Source of the DNA: Nocardioides sp. REDSEA-S33_B3
GTDB taxonomy: Bacteria > Actinomycetota > Actinomycetes > Propionibacteriales > Nocardioidaceae
Length of the DNA: 40,140 nucleotides
Assembly (NCBI GenBank): GCA_001627335.1
Contig: LUPK01000024.1
Span: 1-40,140, forward strand
Direction: 5' to 3'
Part shown: piece after piece, positions 15,673-23,445 of the stretch
Layout: the number at the start of each line of letters is the position of its first letter
How positions within the stretch are numbered: the stretch's first letter is position 1
Translations under genes and position numbers: made by a program
Notes under the pieces: generated by a model
What the model was told of the DNA's origin: nothing
What the model saw: the letters and a program-made list of their open reading frames with translations, nothing else
Database searches by the model: none

Positions 15673-17006
15673 GCACCATCGACGGCGCCAAGGACGGCCA
15701 CGAGGCCGACGCGCCCCACGACAACCCCACCCTGCGGACCATCCGCCTCGACACCGTCGAGCGCGCGCTCGAGGACATCGCCGCCGGGAAGGCCGTGGTC
15801 GTGGTCGACGACGAGGACCGCGAGAACGAGGGCGACATCATCTTCGCCGCCTCCAAGGCGACCCCCGAGCTGATGGCCTGGACGATCCGCCACTCCAGCG
15901 GCGTCATCTGCGTGCCGATGCCCGGCGAGATGCTCGACCGCCTCGAGATCCCGCTGATGACCCCGCACAACAAGGACGCCTACCGCACGGCGTACACGCT
16001 CTCGGTCGACGCCCGCGACGGGGTCTCCACCGGCATCTCCGCCGCCGACCGTGCCCGCACCGCCCGCGTGCTCGCCGACTCCGCGACCGAGCCGTGGGAG
16101 ATCACCCGCCCCGGACACGTCTTCCCGCTGCGCTACCGCGAGGGCGGTGTCCTCGTACGCCGCGGGCACACCGAAGCCGCCGTGGACCTGGCCCGGATGG
16201 CCGGCCTGACGCCGGCCGGCGTGCTGGTCGAGGTCGTCAACGACGACGGCACCATGAAGCGCGGCCCGGAGCTGCGCGAGTTCGCCGACGAGCACGGGCT
16301 GGCGATGATCAGCATCGAGGACCTCGTCCGCTACCGCCGTCGCCACGAGAACCTCGTGGAGCGCAGGGCGGTCACCCGGCTGCCCACGCGGGCGGGGGAG
16401 TTCACGGCCTTCGGCTACCGCATCACCGTCGACGGGTCCGAGCACATCGCCCTGGTGCACGGCGACCCCGAGTCGCTGCGCGACGGCGCGCCGGTGCTCA
16501 CCCGGGTGCACTCGGAGTGCCTCACCGGCGACGTCTTCGGCAGCCACCGCTGCGACTGCGGACCACAGCTCGAGGAGGCGCTGGAGCGGGTCGTGGAGGA
16601 GGGCCGCGGCGTCGTCATCTACCTGCGTGGCCACGAGGGCCGCGGCATCGGCCTGCTGGCCAAGCTGCAGGCCTACCAGCTCCAGGACGGCGGCCGCGAC
16701 ACCGTGGACGCCAACCTCGAGCTCGGCCTGCCCGCTGACGCCCGGCACTACGGCACGGCCACCCAGGTCCTGCGCGACCTCGGTGTCGAGCAGGTGCGGC
16801 TGATGACCAACAACCCGGACAAGATCAGCAACCTCGAGGACTTCGGCATCACCGTCACCGAGCGGGTGCCGCTCACGCCGCACCCCAACGACCACAACCT
16901 CGCCTACCTGCTGACCAAGCGCGACCGGATGGGCCACGTGCTGCCCGGCCTGGCCGACGAGCCGCACCACCGCGACAACGACGAGCTGATCAAGGACGGA
17001 GCCTGA
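15669..17006 (+). CDS. ribBA: 3,4-dihydroxy-2-butanone-4-phosphate synthase / GTP cyclohydrolase II
   Basis: A 445-residue bifunctional enzyme feeding both branches of riboflavin synthesis. The N-terminal RibB domain (about residues 25-225) has [19 protein letters not shown] (acidic metal loop), [30 protein letters not shown] and [20 protein letters not shown]. The C-terminal RibA domain (about 230-430) has [20 protein letters not shown] with three zinc cysteines, [10 protein letters not shown] and LMTNNPDKI. Both active sites look intact. The ATG overlaps the ribE stop. The substrates are ribulose-5-phosphate and GTP. Confidence 0.97.
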   Translation: MSTIDGAKDGHEADAPHDNPTLRTIRLDTVERALEDIAAGKAVVVVDDEDRENEGDIIFAASKATPELMAWTIRHSSGVICVPMPGEMLDRLEIPLMTPHNKDAYRTAYTLSVDARDGVSTGISAADRARTARVLADSATEPWEITRPGHVFPLRYREGGVLVRRGHTEAAVDLARMAGLTPAGVLVEVVNDDGTMKRGPELREFADEHGLAMISIEDLVRYRRRHENLVERRAVTRLPTRAGEFTAFGYRITVDGSEHIALVHGDPESLRDGAPVLTRVHSECLTGDVFGSHRCDCGPQLEEALERVVEEGRGVVIYLRGHEGRGIGLLAKLQAYQLQDGGRDTVDANLELGLPADARHYGTATQVLRDLGVEQVRLMTNNPDKISNLEDFGITVTERVPLTPHPNDHNLAYLLTKRDRMGHVLPGLADEPHHRDNDELIKDGA

Positions 17007-17007
17007 G

Positions 17008-17484
17008 ATGGCCGGACACGGAGCCCCCACCACCGAGCCGGTCGACTGCAGCGACCTGCGCGTCGCGGTCGTCGCCGCCTCCTGGCACACCGAGGTCATG
17101 GACGGCCTGCTGGCCGGCACCCGGCGCGCCCTGGAGGCGCACGGCGTCGCCGAGCACCGTCTCGAGCGGGTGCCGGGCACCTTCGAGCTGCCGGTCGTGG
17201 CCTCGGCGCTTGCCGGCAAGGGCTACGACGCGGTCGTCGCCCTCGGCGTCGTCATCCGCGGCGGCACCCCGCACTTCGAGTACGTCTGCTCCGCGGCCAC
17301 CGACGGCCTGACGCGCGTCGCGCTGGACCACACCGTCGCGATCGGCTTCGGCGTCCTCACCTGCGACACCGACGAGCAGGCCTTCGACCGGGCCGGCCTG
17401 GAGGGGTCGAAGGAGGACAAGGGCTACGAGGCCACCTCGGCCGCCCTGCTGACGGCCCGCTCGATCAAGCAGATCCGCGGCTGA
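17008..17484 (+). CDS. ribH: 6,7-dimethyl-8-ribityllumazine synthase
   Basis: A 158-residue enzyme that condenses the RibBA and RibD products; it normally forms icosahedral or pentameric shells. Motifs: [17 protein letters not shown] (substrate loop), [32 protein letters not shown] (phosphate loop and catalytic His) and [17 protein letters not shown]. The ATG starts one base after ribBA. It is the last gene of the operon, followed by a long inverted repeat that probably ends transcription. Confidence 0.96.
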   Translation: MAGHGAPTTEPVDCSDLRVAVVAASWHTEVMDGLLAGTRRALEAHGVAEHRLERVPGTFELPVVASALAGKGYDAVVALGVVIRGGTPHFEYVCSAATDGLTRVALDHTVAIGFGVLTCDTDEQAFDRAGLEGSKEDKGYEATSAALLTARSIKQIRG

Positions 17485-17501
17485 CCACGACCGGCGGGCT
17501 C

Positions 17502-17555
17502 GACCACGACGTCCTGCAGGGAATCCGACCCGATCTCCTGCAGGACGTCGTGGTC
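17502..17555 (+). terminator. 19-bp perfect inverted repeat after ribH
   Basis: GACCACGACGTCCTGCAGG (17502-17520) and its exact reverse complement CCTGCAGGACGTCGTGGTC (17537-17555) are separated by 16 bases. The hairpin starts 18 bases after the ribH stop and lies before the hisE promoter. It is likely a terminator. The arm length is greater than the other hairpins in the window, so a repeat element is possible. Confidence 0.65.
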
Positions 17556-17614
17556 CGCCTCACGTACGCCGTCCCACGAGGCACGCGGATATCGGGGCGT
17601 GCCGCGTGAGCGCC

Positions 17615-17620
17615 TAGGCT
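17615..17620 (+). promoter_or_regulatory. Probable -10 element for leaderless hisE
   Basis: TAGGCT (TANNNT), identical to the metK hexamer, ends 7 bases before the hisE GTG at 17628. No Shine-Dalgarno is seen in the short gap. Confidence 0.45.
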
Positions 17621-17627
17621 CTGAGCC

Positions 17628-17891
17628 GTGAAGACGTTCGACGAGCTCTGGTCCGAGCTCAGCGAGAAGGCGCGTACCCGTCCCGACGGTTCCGGCACCG
17701 TCAAGCAGCTCGACGCCGGCGTCCATGCGATCGGCAAGAAGCTGGTCGAGGAGGCCGCCGAGTCGTGGATGGCCGCCGAGCACGAGGGCCGCGAGCGGGC
17801 GGCCGAGGAGATCAGCCAGCTGCTCTACCACGCCCAGTGCCTGATGCTCGCCAGCGGCATCGAGCTCGACGACGTCTACGCCCACCTCTGA
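17628..17891 (+). CDS. hisE: Phosphoribosyl-ATP pyrophosphatase
   Basis: An 87-residue all-helical MazG-like enzyme, second step of histidine synthesis (PR-ATP to PR-AMP). [19 protein letters not shown] is the typical start; [20 protein letters not shown] then [11 protein letters not shown] contains the conserved Glu/Asp metal ligands of the EExxE type, and [15 protein letters not shown] completes the fold. It is separate from HisI, as in other actinobacteria. It is followed after 10 bases by hisG, the enzyme preceding it in the pathway. Confidence 0.95.
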   Translation: MKTFDELWSELSEKARTRPDGSGTVKQLDAGVHAIGKKLVEEAAESWMAAEHEGRERAAEEISQLLYHAQCLMLASGIELDDVYAHL

Positions 17892-17901
17892 GAGGTCACC
17901 C

Positions 17902-18792
17902 ATGACTGCCCTCACGCCCGGCACCACGACCGGCGACACCGACCAGCGGCTGCTCCGGGTCGCCGTCCCCAACAAGGGGTCGCTCTCGGAGTCGGCCACC
18001 GAGATGCTGCGCGAGTCCGGCTACCGCCAGCGCAGCGACTCCAAGCAGCTGACCCTCGTCGACGCCGAGAACGGCGTCGAGTTCTTCTACCTCCGCCCCC
18101 GCGACATCGCGCTGTACGTCGGTGAGGGCACCCTCGACGTCGGCGTCACCGGCCGCGACCTGCTCGCCGACTCCGGGGCCAAGGCCGAGGAGGCCCTGCA
18201 GCTTAGCTTCGGGCGCAGCCGCTTCCACTTCGCCGGTCCCGCCGGTCGGTTCTCCGACGTCGCCGACCTCGCCGGCATGCGGATCGCCACGTCGTACGTC
18301 GGCGTCGTCCGCGCCTTCCTCGAGGAGCGCGGCATCGAGGCGACCGTCGTCCGGCTCGACGGGGCGGTCGAGACCAGCATCCAGCTCGGCGTGGCCGACG
18401 CCATCGCCGACGTCGTGGAGACCGGCTCGACGCTGCGCCGCGCCGGCCTGGAGGTCTTCGGCGAGGTGATCCTGGAGTCCGAGGCGGTGCTCATCACCCG
18501 CAGCGGCGAGGCCCCGGCCGGGCTGGAGGTCTTCCGCCGCCGGCTCGAGGGCGTCCTGGTCGCCCGCAGCTACGTGATGATGGACTACGACATCCCGACC
18601 GAGCAGGTCGAGGCCGCGGTCGAGCTGACGCCGGGCATCGAGAGCCCGACGGTCGCGCCCCTGCACAAGGAGGGCTGGTCCGCGGTCCGGGCGATGGTCC
18701 CCAGGGACGGCGCCCAGCGGCTGATGGACGAGCTGTACGGCCTCGGCGCCCGCGGCATCCTCCTCACCGACATCCATGCCTGCCGCCTCTGA
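17902..18792 (+). CDS. hisG: ATP phosphoribosyltransferase (long form)
   Basis: A 296-residue enzyme, first and feedback-controlled step of histidine synthesis. RVAVPNKGSLSESATEMLRE and LYVGEGTLDVGVTGRDLL belong to the catalytic lobes; RLDGAVETSIQLGVADAIAD with VETGSTLRRAGLEVF holds the PRPP-binding loop. Residues from about 215 form the ACT-like regulatory domain of the long HisG form (VMMDYDIPTEQVEAAVELTP), which binds histidine. It ends with LLTDIHACRL, typical of the family. The first ~20 residues are an extra polar leader. Its last 17 bases overlap the next gene. Confidence 0.95.
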   Translation: MTALTPGTTTGDTDQRLLRVAVPNKGSLSESATEMLRESGYRQRSDSKQLTLVDAENGVEFFYLRPRDIALYVGEGTLDVGVTGRDLLADSGAKAEEALQLSFGRSRFHFAGPAGRFSDVADLAGMRIATSYVGVVRAFLEERGIEATVVRLDGAVETSIQLGVADAIADVVETGSTLRRAGLEVFGEVILESEAVLITRSGEAPAGLEVFRRRLEGVLVARSYVMMDYDIPTEQVEAAVELTPGIESPTVAPLHKEGWSAVRAMVPRDGAQRLMDELYGLGARGILLTDIHACRL

Positions 18793-19240
18793 GCCCGCGG
18801 CCCAGGTCCCGGCCCTGCCGGTGACCTGGCGCCCGCTGGGCCCCCGGATCGTCGGCGCCGTCCTCGGCGTCGGGCTGCTCGTCGTGTTCGCAGCCGCGTG
18901 GCTCTCCTTCGACCAGGAGACCCAGGACAGCTTCACCGGCCTGCAGATCTTCACGGTGCTCGCCGTCGCCGGGCTGGGCTTCGCCTGCCTCAACGCCCTG
19001 ATGCGCTCGCGGGTCGTGGCCACCCCCGAGGCGCTGGTGGTGGTCAACGGCTACCGCCGCCGCGTGCTCGCGTGGGAGCAGGTCGTCGCGGTGCGTCTCC
19101 CTCCCGGGGCGCCGTGGGTCACCCTCGACCTCGCCGACGGCACCACCTGCTCGGCCATGGGCATCCAGGGGTCGGACGGGTCCCGGTCGGCCACGGCCGC
19201 CAGGCAGCTGCGCGCGCTGGTCAACCAGCCTCGGGACTGA
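18776..19240 (+). CDS. PH-domain membrane protein
   Basis: A 154-residue protein with two membrane helices (about residues 24-44, VGAVLGVGLLVVFAAAWL, and 58-76, IFTVLAVAGLGFACLNAL) followed by a small domain: RSRVVATPEALVVVNGYRRR then VLAWEQVVAVRLPPGAPWVT. This is the bacterial PH-like (bPH_6) pattern found in actinobacterial proteins of unknown role. The ATG lies inside hisG in another frame, so it is co-translated with hisG. Its 3' end overlaps the end of the opposite-strand kinase by 20 bases. The function is not known. Confidence 0.75.
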   Translation: MPAASEPAAQVPALPVTWRPLGPRIVGAVLGVGLLVVFAAAWLSFDQETQDSFTGLQIFTVLAVAGLGFACLNALMRSRVVATPEALVVVNGYRRRVLAWEQVVAVRLPPGAPWVTLDLADGTTCSAMGIQGSDGSRSATAARQLRALVNQPRD

Positions 19241-19814
19241 CCGCCACGTCCGTCGTGTCGAGGCGCAGGTCGGCCCGGTCACGGGTCCGGTCCCGGGCGA
19301 GCACCTCGCCCTCGGACGCGGCCCACGCCTCCCAGTGCGGGGCGAAGTCGTCGCCGTCGCGCGCCAGGGCCCGCTCGCGACGCAGCGCCAGCGGCGCCTC
19401 CAGCCACACCAGCAGCGTGCTCAGCGCGTCGTACGTCGGGTGGCCGGACCCCACACCCTCGAGCACCAGCAGCGGCACGGGCGGCACCTCCACGGTGCGG
19501 CGGTAGCGACCCAGTCGCCAGTCGTAGACGCGGTACCGGCCGGGACGACCCTCGGCGAGTGGCGGCAGCAGCGTGGCCAGCTGGGTGTGCACCTCGGGCA
19601 GGCCGTCCCACCCGTCGTACATCGCGTCCATGTGCAGCACCCGGCACCCGACGCCTCGGCGCAGGGCCAGCCTCGAGAGCTCGCGCGCCAGCGTCGTCTT
19701 GCCCGAGCCGGAGGGGCCGTCCAGGCGCAGGAGCCGAGCCTCCCCGCACGATGCCGGGCGCCGCAGGACCTCCTCGAGGACCCGCTCGGGAACGGCGGAG
19801 GAGTGGGCCGTCAG
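19221..19814 (-). CDS. Uridine-kinase-like P-loop kinase, probable CTG start
   Basis: About 197 residues. RLLRLDGPSGSGKTTLAREL is a clear Walker A, followed by CRVLHMDAMYDGWDGL (substrate-binding Asp/Tyr, as in uridine kinase and phosphoribulokinase relatives), VYDWRLGRY, LLVLEGVGSGHP and LVWLEAPLALRRERALARDG with basic lid residues. No ATG, GTG or TTG exists in frame between the end of the upstream gene and the Walker A; the first Met in frame comes after the P-loop. A CTG at 19814-19812 overlaps the upstream stop as CTGA, copying the ATGA/GTGA coupling used elsewhere, so it is taken as the start. The substrate is not certain. Confidence 0.75.
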   Translation of the reverse strand: MTAHSSAVPERVLEEVLRRPASCGEARLLRLDGPSGSGKTTLARELSRLALRRGVGCRVLHMDAMYDGWDGLPEVHTQLATLLPPLAEGRPGRYRVYDWRLGRYRRTVEVPPVPLLVLEGVGSGHPTYDALSTLLVWLEAPLALRRERALARDGDDFAPHWEAWAASEGEVLARDRTRDRADLRLDTTDVAVSPEAG

Positions 19815-20254
19815 GAGATGCCCCGGCGACGCAGCAGCGCCTCGATGTCGGCCAGGTCGTCGTCGATGGCCGGCTCGCCCTTCGCGCGACGCTCGGCGGG
19901 GCCGACCTCCTTCGGAGCGCTGCCGGCCCCCGACCCGGAGCGTGCGGTCGTGCCGAGCTGGCGCGAGGTGAGGATGCCGCTGACGACGAGCAGCGCAGCC
20001 CCCAGGCCGCCGAGCACCACGCCGACCCAGACTAGCGGGGAGAACACCAGCCCGAGCGCCCAGTCGCCCACGGCGTCGACGATCCGGGTGAACATCCGCA
20101 GCGTGTCGGTCAGCCACGCCGCCGGCACGAGCAGCGTCAGACCGGCACCGCGCATGCCGGCGGTCAGCCCGCGACGGCGGTAGGCGCGCCAGGTGTAGAG
20201 GCCCCCCACGATCGTGAGGGCCAGGGCGAGGGCGGTCCAGGCGGCGTCGTCCAC
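19811..20254 (-). CDS. Membrane protein of unknown function
   Basis: A 147-residue protein with a GTG start. It has three hydrophobic segments: WTALALALTIVGGLYTW (residues 6-22), GAGLTLLVPAAWLTDTL and LVWVGVVLGGLGAALLVVSG, followed by a charged cytoplasmic tail (APKEVGPAERRAKGEPAIDD) ending LLRRRGIS. The Arg-rich loop YRRRGLTAGMRG lies between helix 1 and 2. I recognise it only as an actinobacterial conserved membrane protein. A CAGGGT hexamer 6 bases before the GTG could be a leaderless -10. It is coupled to the downstream kinase by a 4-base overlap. Confidence 0.7.
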   Translation of the reverse strand: MDDAAWTALALALTIVGGLYTWRAYRRRGLTAGMRGAGLTLLVPAAWLTDTLRMFTRIVDAVGDWALGLVFSPLVWVGVVLGGLGAALLVVSGILTSRQLGTTARSGSGAGSAPKEVGPAERRAKGEPAIDDDLADIEALLRRRGIS

Positions 20255-20319
20255 CCCTCAACCCTGCCACAGGAACGGCTGGCAGCGGCGGCTGAGCAGA
20301 CGACTGAGAGGATGGCCGC

Positions 20320-20922
20320 GTGAGCGCACCGGACAACGCCCGCCGCCTGCTGGGCAGCGAGTTCCCCGACGACGAGGGGGGCGACGACCCGCGGTTGCGC
20401 TCCGCGCTCACGGCGTACGCCGCCGCCCACGACCCCCAGGAGCGGCGTGCCCTGCTCCCCGCCTGCCTCGAGGCGCTCCAGGGTGCCCGTCTGCTCGTGC
20501 CGGTCGTGGCGGTCCTCGGCGAGGTGGAGGTCGGCGACGACGGGCTGGCCCGGGACAAGTCCAGCGACATGGCGGCGGTCCTGCTCACCGGTCGGGACGG
20601 GCGCACCGCGCTGCTGTCCTTCACCCACACCGCCTCCATGCAGGCGTGGGACCCCGAGGCGCGACCGGTCCCGGTGCGCGCGCAGCTGGCGGCGCAGGCG
20701 GCGATGCAGGAGGGCGCGGCCGCGCTGCTCGTCGACGTGGCCGGCCCGGCCCGGCTGGTCGTGGAGGGTGTCGACCTCGAGGGACTGGCGCGCGGGTGGC
20801 GGCTCGCCCGGGTGGGTGACCAGGTGGCCTGGGTGCGCGACGGGAGCCGGGGGGGGCACCCGGTTAGGTGCTCGCATCCCGGCGCGGGAGGCGGCACAGT
20901 TGCGGACACGAGGTGTCCGTGA
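20320..20922 (+). CDS. SseB-family protein
   Basis: A 200-residue soluble protein. The central region QGARLLVPVVAVLGE, SSDMAAVLLTGRDGRTALLS and FTHTASMQAWDPEARPVPV fits the SseB N-terminal domain, followed by QEGAAALLVDVAGPARLVVE. Actinobacterial members are found near infC and their role is not established; the name comes from an enterobacterial secretion protein, but no secretion link is implied. The GTG at 20320 has GAGAGGA 7 bases upstream. The final ~25 residues (after WVRDGSR) are Gly/Cys-rich and unlike the family, so they may be read-through into intergenic sequence. Confidence 0.72.
   Translation: MSAPDNARRLLGSEFPDDEGGDDPRLRSALTAYAAAHDPQERRALLPACLEALQGARLLVPVVAVLGEVEVGDDGLARDKSSDMAAVLLTGRDGRTALLSFTHTASMQAWDPEARPVPVRAQLAAQAAMQEGAAALLVDVAGPARLVVEGVDLEGLARGWRLARVGDQVAWVRDGSRGGHPVRCSHPGAGGGTVADTRCP
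20903..20919 (+). repeat. Short inverted repeat before the PAP2 gene
   Basis: CGGACAC-GAG-GTGTCCG, 7-bp perfect arms with a 3-base loop, at the end of the SseB-like gene and about 40 bases ahead of the preferred PAP2 start. It could be an operator or a small hairpin. No regulator is known. Confidence 0.4.
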
Positions 20923-20957
20923 CGGTGCGTGACACCGTGACCGAGGAGCCCTCCTTC

Positions 20958-21773
20958 GTGAGTACCGCCGTCCGCCGGCAGTCCGAGACCGAGCGCGAGC
21001 AGGTCGTCGAGACGCGATCGACCGAGGTGCGCTGGCGTTCGGGCGCGCGCGAGCTGCTGGTGGTGGCGCTGCTCTACGCCGGCTACTCCGTGGGCCGGCT
21101 GCTCGCCGACGACGACCTCGCCGCCGCGAGCGACCGGGCTGCCCAGATCCTCCACGTCGAGCGCCTGGTGGGCCTCGACCTGGAGTGGGCCTGGTCGACC
21201 TGGCTGGCCTCCCACCACGTCCTGGCCGTCGCCGCCTCCTACTGGTACTCCGTCGGCCACTACACCGTCACGCCCGCGGTGCTGCTGTGGCTGTGGTGGT
21301 CACGGTCATCGGCGTACTCCAAGGAGCGCTGGACGCTGGTGCTCGCCTCGGCGATCGGGTTGGTGGTCTATGTCGCGCTGCCCGTCGCCCCGCCGCGGCT
21401 GATGGGGTACGTCGACGTGCTGGCCACCACCGCGACGGCCGGTTGGTGGACCGACCACGCGTCCGCGCCCGCCGGTCTGGGCCACCTCACCAACGAGCTG
21501 GCAGCCATGCCGTCGCTCCACGTGGGCTGGGCGGTGTGGGTCGGGCTGGCGGTGTGGCGGCTCAGCCGCCGGCCGGTGGTCCGTCTGTTGGCGGTCGCCC
21601 ACCCGGTGGTCACGTCCGTCGTGGTGGTGGCGACGGCGAACCACTGGCTGCTGGACGTGGTGGCGGGTGCGATGCTCGTGCTGGTCGTCGACGCAGCCGT
21701 GTCGGTCTGGCGGGACCGACGTGCGCGGAGGCCCGAGGCCCTCGAGGCCCTCGAGGCCGCCGGAGGACGCTGA
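20958..21773 (+). CDS. PAP2-superfamily membrane phosphatase/transferase
   Basis: About 271 residues from the GTG at 20958, chosen because GAGGAG lies 9 bases upstream; GTG codons at 20913, 20925 and 20937 are in frame and cannot be excluded. After a charged N-terminus there are about six membrane helices. Motifs are those of the PAP2/inositol-phosphorylceramide-synthase-like group: ALPVAPPRLMGY, AAMPSLHVGWAVWVG (PSLH with catalytic His) and VVATANHWLLDVVAGA (second His/Asp block). Such enzymes act on lipid phosphates or transfer phosphoinositol; the substrate is unknown. The C-terminus is Arg/Glu-rich. A hairpin follows. Confidence 0.82.
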   Translation: MSTAVRRQSETEREQVVETRSTEVRWRSGARELLVVALLYAGYSVGRLLADDDLAAASDRAAQILHVERLVGLDLEWAWSTWLASHHVLAVAASYWYSVGHYTVTPAVLLWLWWSRSSAYSKERWTLVLASAIGLVVYVALPVAPPRLMGYVDVLATTATAGWWTDHASAPAGLGHLTNELAAMPSLHVGWAVWVGLAVWRLSRRPVVRLLAVAHPVVTSVVVVATANHWLLDVVAGAMLVLVVDAAVSVWRDRRARRPEALEALEAAGGR

Positions 21774-21792
21774 GGCCCCGGAGGGCCCTGAG

Positions 21793-21807
21793 CGTGCGAC
21801 ACGCACG
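21793..21807 (+). terminator. Possible terminator after the PAP2 gene
   Basis: CGTGCG-ACA-CGCACG, six base pairs with a 3-base loop, flanked by a GGCCC/GGGCC-rich stretch that can extend the stem. It starts 19 bases after the stop. No T-run. Confidence 0.35.
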
Positions 21808-21835
21808 GCCCCCGGGGCACCGCCTCGCGCCACGA

Positions 21836-21866
21836 TTGGTGAGGGCGGGGAACACCGGGGTAGTCT
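21836..21866 (+). promoter_or_regulatory. Probable infC promoter
   Basis: TTGGTG (21836-21841) and TAGTCT (21861-21866) are separated by 19 bp. A start near 21873 gives a 5' leader of about 230 bases before infC. The gap 21774-22101 (328 bases) contains the hairpin at 21793, this promoter and the leader. Confidence 0.4.
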
Positions 21867-21980
21867 TCGGTGTTGACCGATCAGTTCCGCCTGCCCCGGG
21901 CTCGCCCGAGGTGGACGGGAGTGATCTCCAAGCGGGGACCAGCACGATCCGTCTCCCACCCGCACCGACCGCCGTCCGCG

Positions 21981-22101
21981 AGGACACCAGGTCGTCGGGT
22001 CCGGTCCGCGAGAGCCACGCGCCCTCGCTGATGCACCCCCCGGGTGACGGGGAGGGGTGTCCTGACTGGGTTCCGCTTGTCATCGAGCCCCAGGAGGACA
22101 C
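21981..22101 (+). promoter_or_regulatory. infC leader with competing pairings around the ribosome site
   Basis: GGTGTCCT at 22056-22063 can pair with AGGACACC at 21981-21988 (8 bp) or, over 7 bp, its GTGTCCT with AGGACAC at 22095-22101, which contains half of the AGGAGG ribosome site of infC (22092-22097). A third option is CACCCC near 22034 with GGGGTG at 22054-22059. These are mutually exclusive. This suggests translation control by RNA structure, but folding has not been computed. Confidence 0.4.
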
Positions 22102-22782
22102 ATCAGCACCGAGCTGCGAATCAACGACCGGATCCGGGTTTCCGAGGTCCGCCTCGTTGGCCCCAACGGAGAGACCGTCGGCATCGTGCCGACGGCCGAC
22201 GCGCTGCGCCTGGCGCAGGAGGCCGACCTCGACCTGGTCGAGGTCGCCCCGACCGCGCGCCCCCCGGTCTGCAAGCTCATGGACTACGGGAAGTTCAAGT
22301 ACGAGAACGCCCAGAAGGCCCGCGAGGCGCGCCGGAACCAGACCAACGTCATCATCAAGGAGATGAAGCTCCGGCCGAAGATCGACGCGCACGACTACGA
22401 GACCAAGAAGGGTCACGTCGTGCGCTTCCTCAAGGCCGGCGACAAGGTCAAGATCACGATCATGTTCCGCGGTCGCGAGCAGCACCGCCCCGAGCTGGGC
22501 TTCCGGCTGCTCCAGCGGCTCGCCGAGGACGTCACCGACCTCGGCTTCGTGGAGTCGGCCCCCAAGCAGGACGGCCGCAACATGATCATGGTCCTCGGCC
22601 CGCACAAGAAGAAGGCCGAGGCCAAGGCCGAGGTGAAGGCCGCCAAGTCGGCCGCCGCCGCGGAGAAGGCCGCCAGCGACGCGGAGGAGAAGGCCGAGCG
22701 CACCGCCGCGAACGCCACCCGCAGCACCGAGGCCAAGCCGCGCGGTCGCTCCGAGAACCTCGACCCCGAGATCGACGCCTGA
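22102..22782 (+). CDS. infC: Translation initiation factor IF-3, AUC start
   Basis: A 226-residue protein starting with ATC at 22102 ([20 protein letters not shown]). The in-frame stop at 22063-22065 lies upstream, and no ATG, GTG or TTG occurs before 22186, which would remove the first 28 residues of the N-terminal domain. AGGAGG lies 4 bases ahead of ATC. Domain N has ELRINDRIR and [13 protein letters not shown]; domain C has [20 protein letters not shown] and [19 protein letters not shown]-3 proofreads start codons, so a non-AUG start allows autoregulation, as known for E. coli infC (AUU). An Ala/Lys/Glu-rich tail of ~55 residues extends beyond the E. coli length. Confidence 0.93.
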   Translation: MSTELRINDRIRVSEVRLVGPNGETVGIVPTADALRLAQEADLDLVEVAPTARPPVCKLMDYGKFKYENAQKAREARRNQTNVIIKEMKLRPKIDAHDYETKKGHVVRFLKAGDKVKITIMFRGREQHRPELGFRLLQRLAEDVTDLGFVESAPKQDGRNMIMVLGPHKKKAEAKAEVKAAKSAAAAEKAASDAEEKAERTAANATRSTEAKPRGRSENLDPEIDA

Positions 22783-22817
22783 CCCACCGGTCAGGCAGGA
22801 CAACGAAAGGCACCACC

Positions 22818-23012
22818 ATGCCCAAGAACAAGTCGCACTCCGGCGCCGGCAAGCGCTTCCGCGTCACCGGCTCCGGCAAGATCCTTCGTGAGAAGGCCGG
22901 CAAGCGCCACAACCTGGAGAAGAAGCCCTCCAAGGTCACCCGCCGGATGACCGGCACCGTCGAGCTGGCCAAGGCCGACGTCCCGCGCGCCAAGAAGCTG
23001 CTGGGTCGCTGA
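22818..23012 (+). CDS. rpmI: 50S ribosomal protein bL35
   Basis: A 64-residue basic protein of the large subunit. [20 protein letters not shown] and [16 protein letters not shown], with KVTRRM, are the family's core, and the length is normal. The ATG at 22818 is preceded by GAAAGG. It lies 35 bases after infC and 38 before rplT, the universal infC-rpmI-rplT order. Confidence 0.97.
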   Translation: MPKNKSHSGAGKRFRVTGSGKILREKAGKRHNLEKKPSKVTRRMTGTVELAKADVPRAKKLLGR

Positions 23013-23050
23013 CCCACCCCTGAACCTCACGAGCACCAAGGAGTACTGAC

Positions 23051-23437
23051 ATGGCACGCGTCAAGCGCGCAGTGAACGCCCAGAAGAAGCGTCGGACCAC
23101 CCTCGAGCGCGCCAGCGGCTACCGCGGCCAGCGCTCGCGCCTGTACCGCAAGGCCAAGGAGCAGGTCACCCACTCGCTGGTCTACAACTACAACGACCGG
23201 CGCAAGAACAAGGGCAACTTCCGTCGCCTCTGGATCCAGCGCATCAACGCCGCCGCGCGTGCGCAGGGCATGACCTACAACCGCTTCATCCAGGGCCTCA
23301 ACCTGGCCGGCGTCGAGGTCGACCGCAAGATCCTGGCCGACCTGGCCGTCAACGACGTCGCCGCGTTCAACGCGCTCGTCGAGACCGCCAAGGCCGCCCT
23401 GCCCGAGGACGTCAACGCGCCCAAGGTCTCGGCCTGA
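23051..23437 (+). CDS. rplT: 50S ribosomal protein bL20
   Basis: A 128-residue protein that binds 23S rRNA early in assembly. [39 protein letters not shown] and [20 protein letters not shown] are the standard blocks, followed by the C-terminal globular domain ([20 protein letters not shown]). In E. coli L20 is also the repressor of its operon; whether that holds here is not known. AAGGAG lies 7 bases before the ATG. Confidence 0.97.
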   Translation: MARVKRAVNAQKKRRTTLERASGYRGQRSRLYRKAKEQVTHSLVYNYNDRRKNKGNFRRLWIQRINAAARAQGMTYNRFIQGLNLAGVEVDRKILADLAVNDVAAFNALVETAKAALPEDVNAPKVSA

Positions 23438-23445
23438 GTCACCCC

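Noticed and set aside
19815..21260. Upstream two-thirds of a long minus-strand frame continuous with the kinase
   Set aside because: It runs antisense to the SseB and PAP2 genes and through the membrane-protein gene in another frame; kinase homology begins only near 19790.
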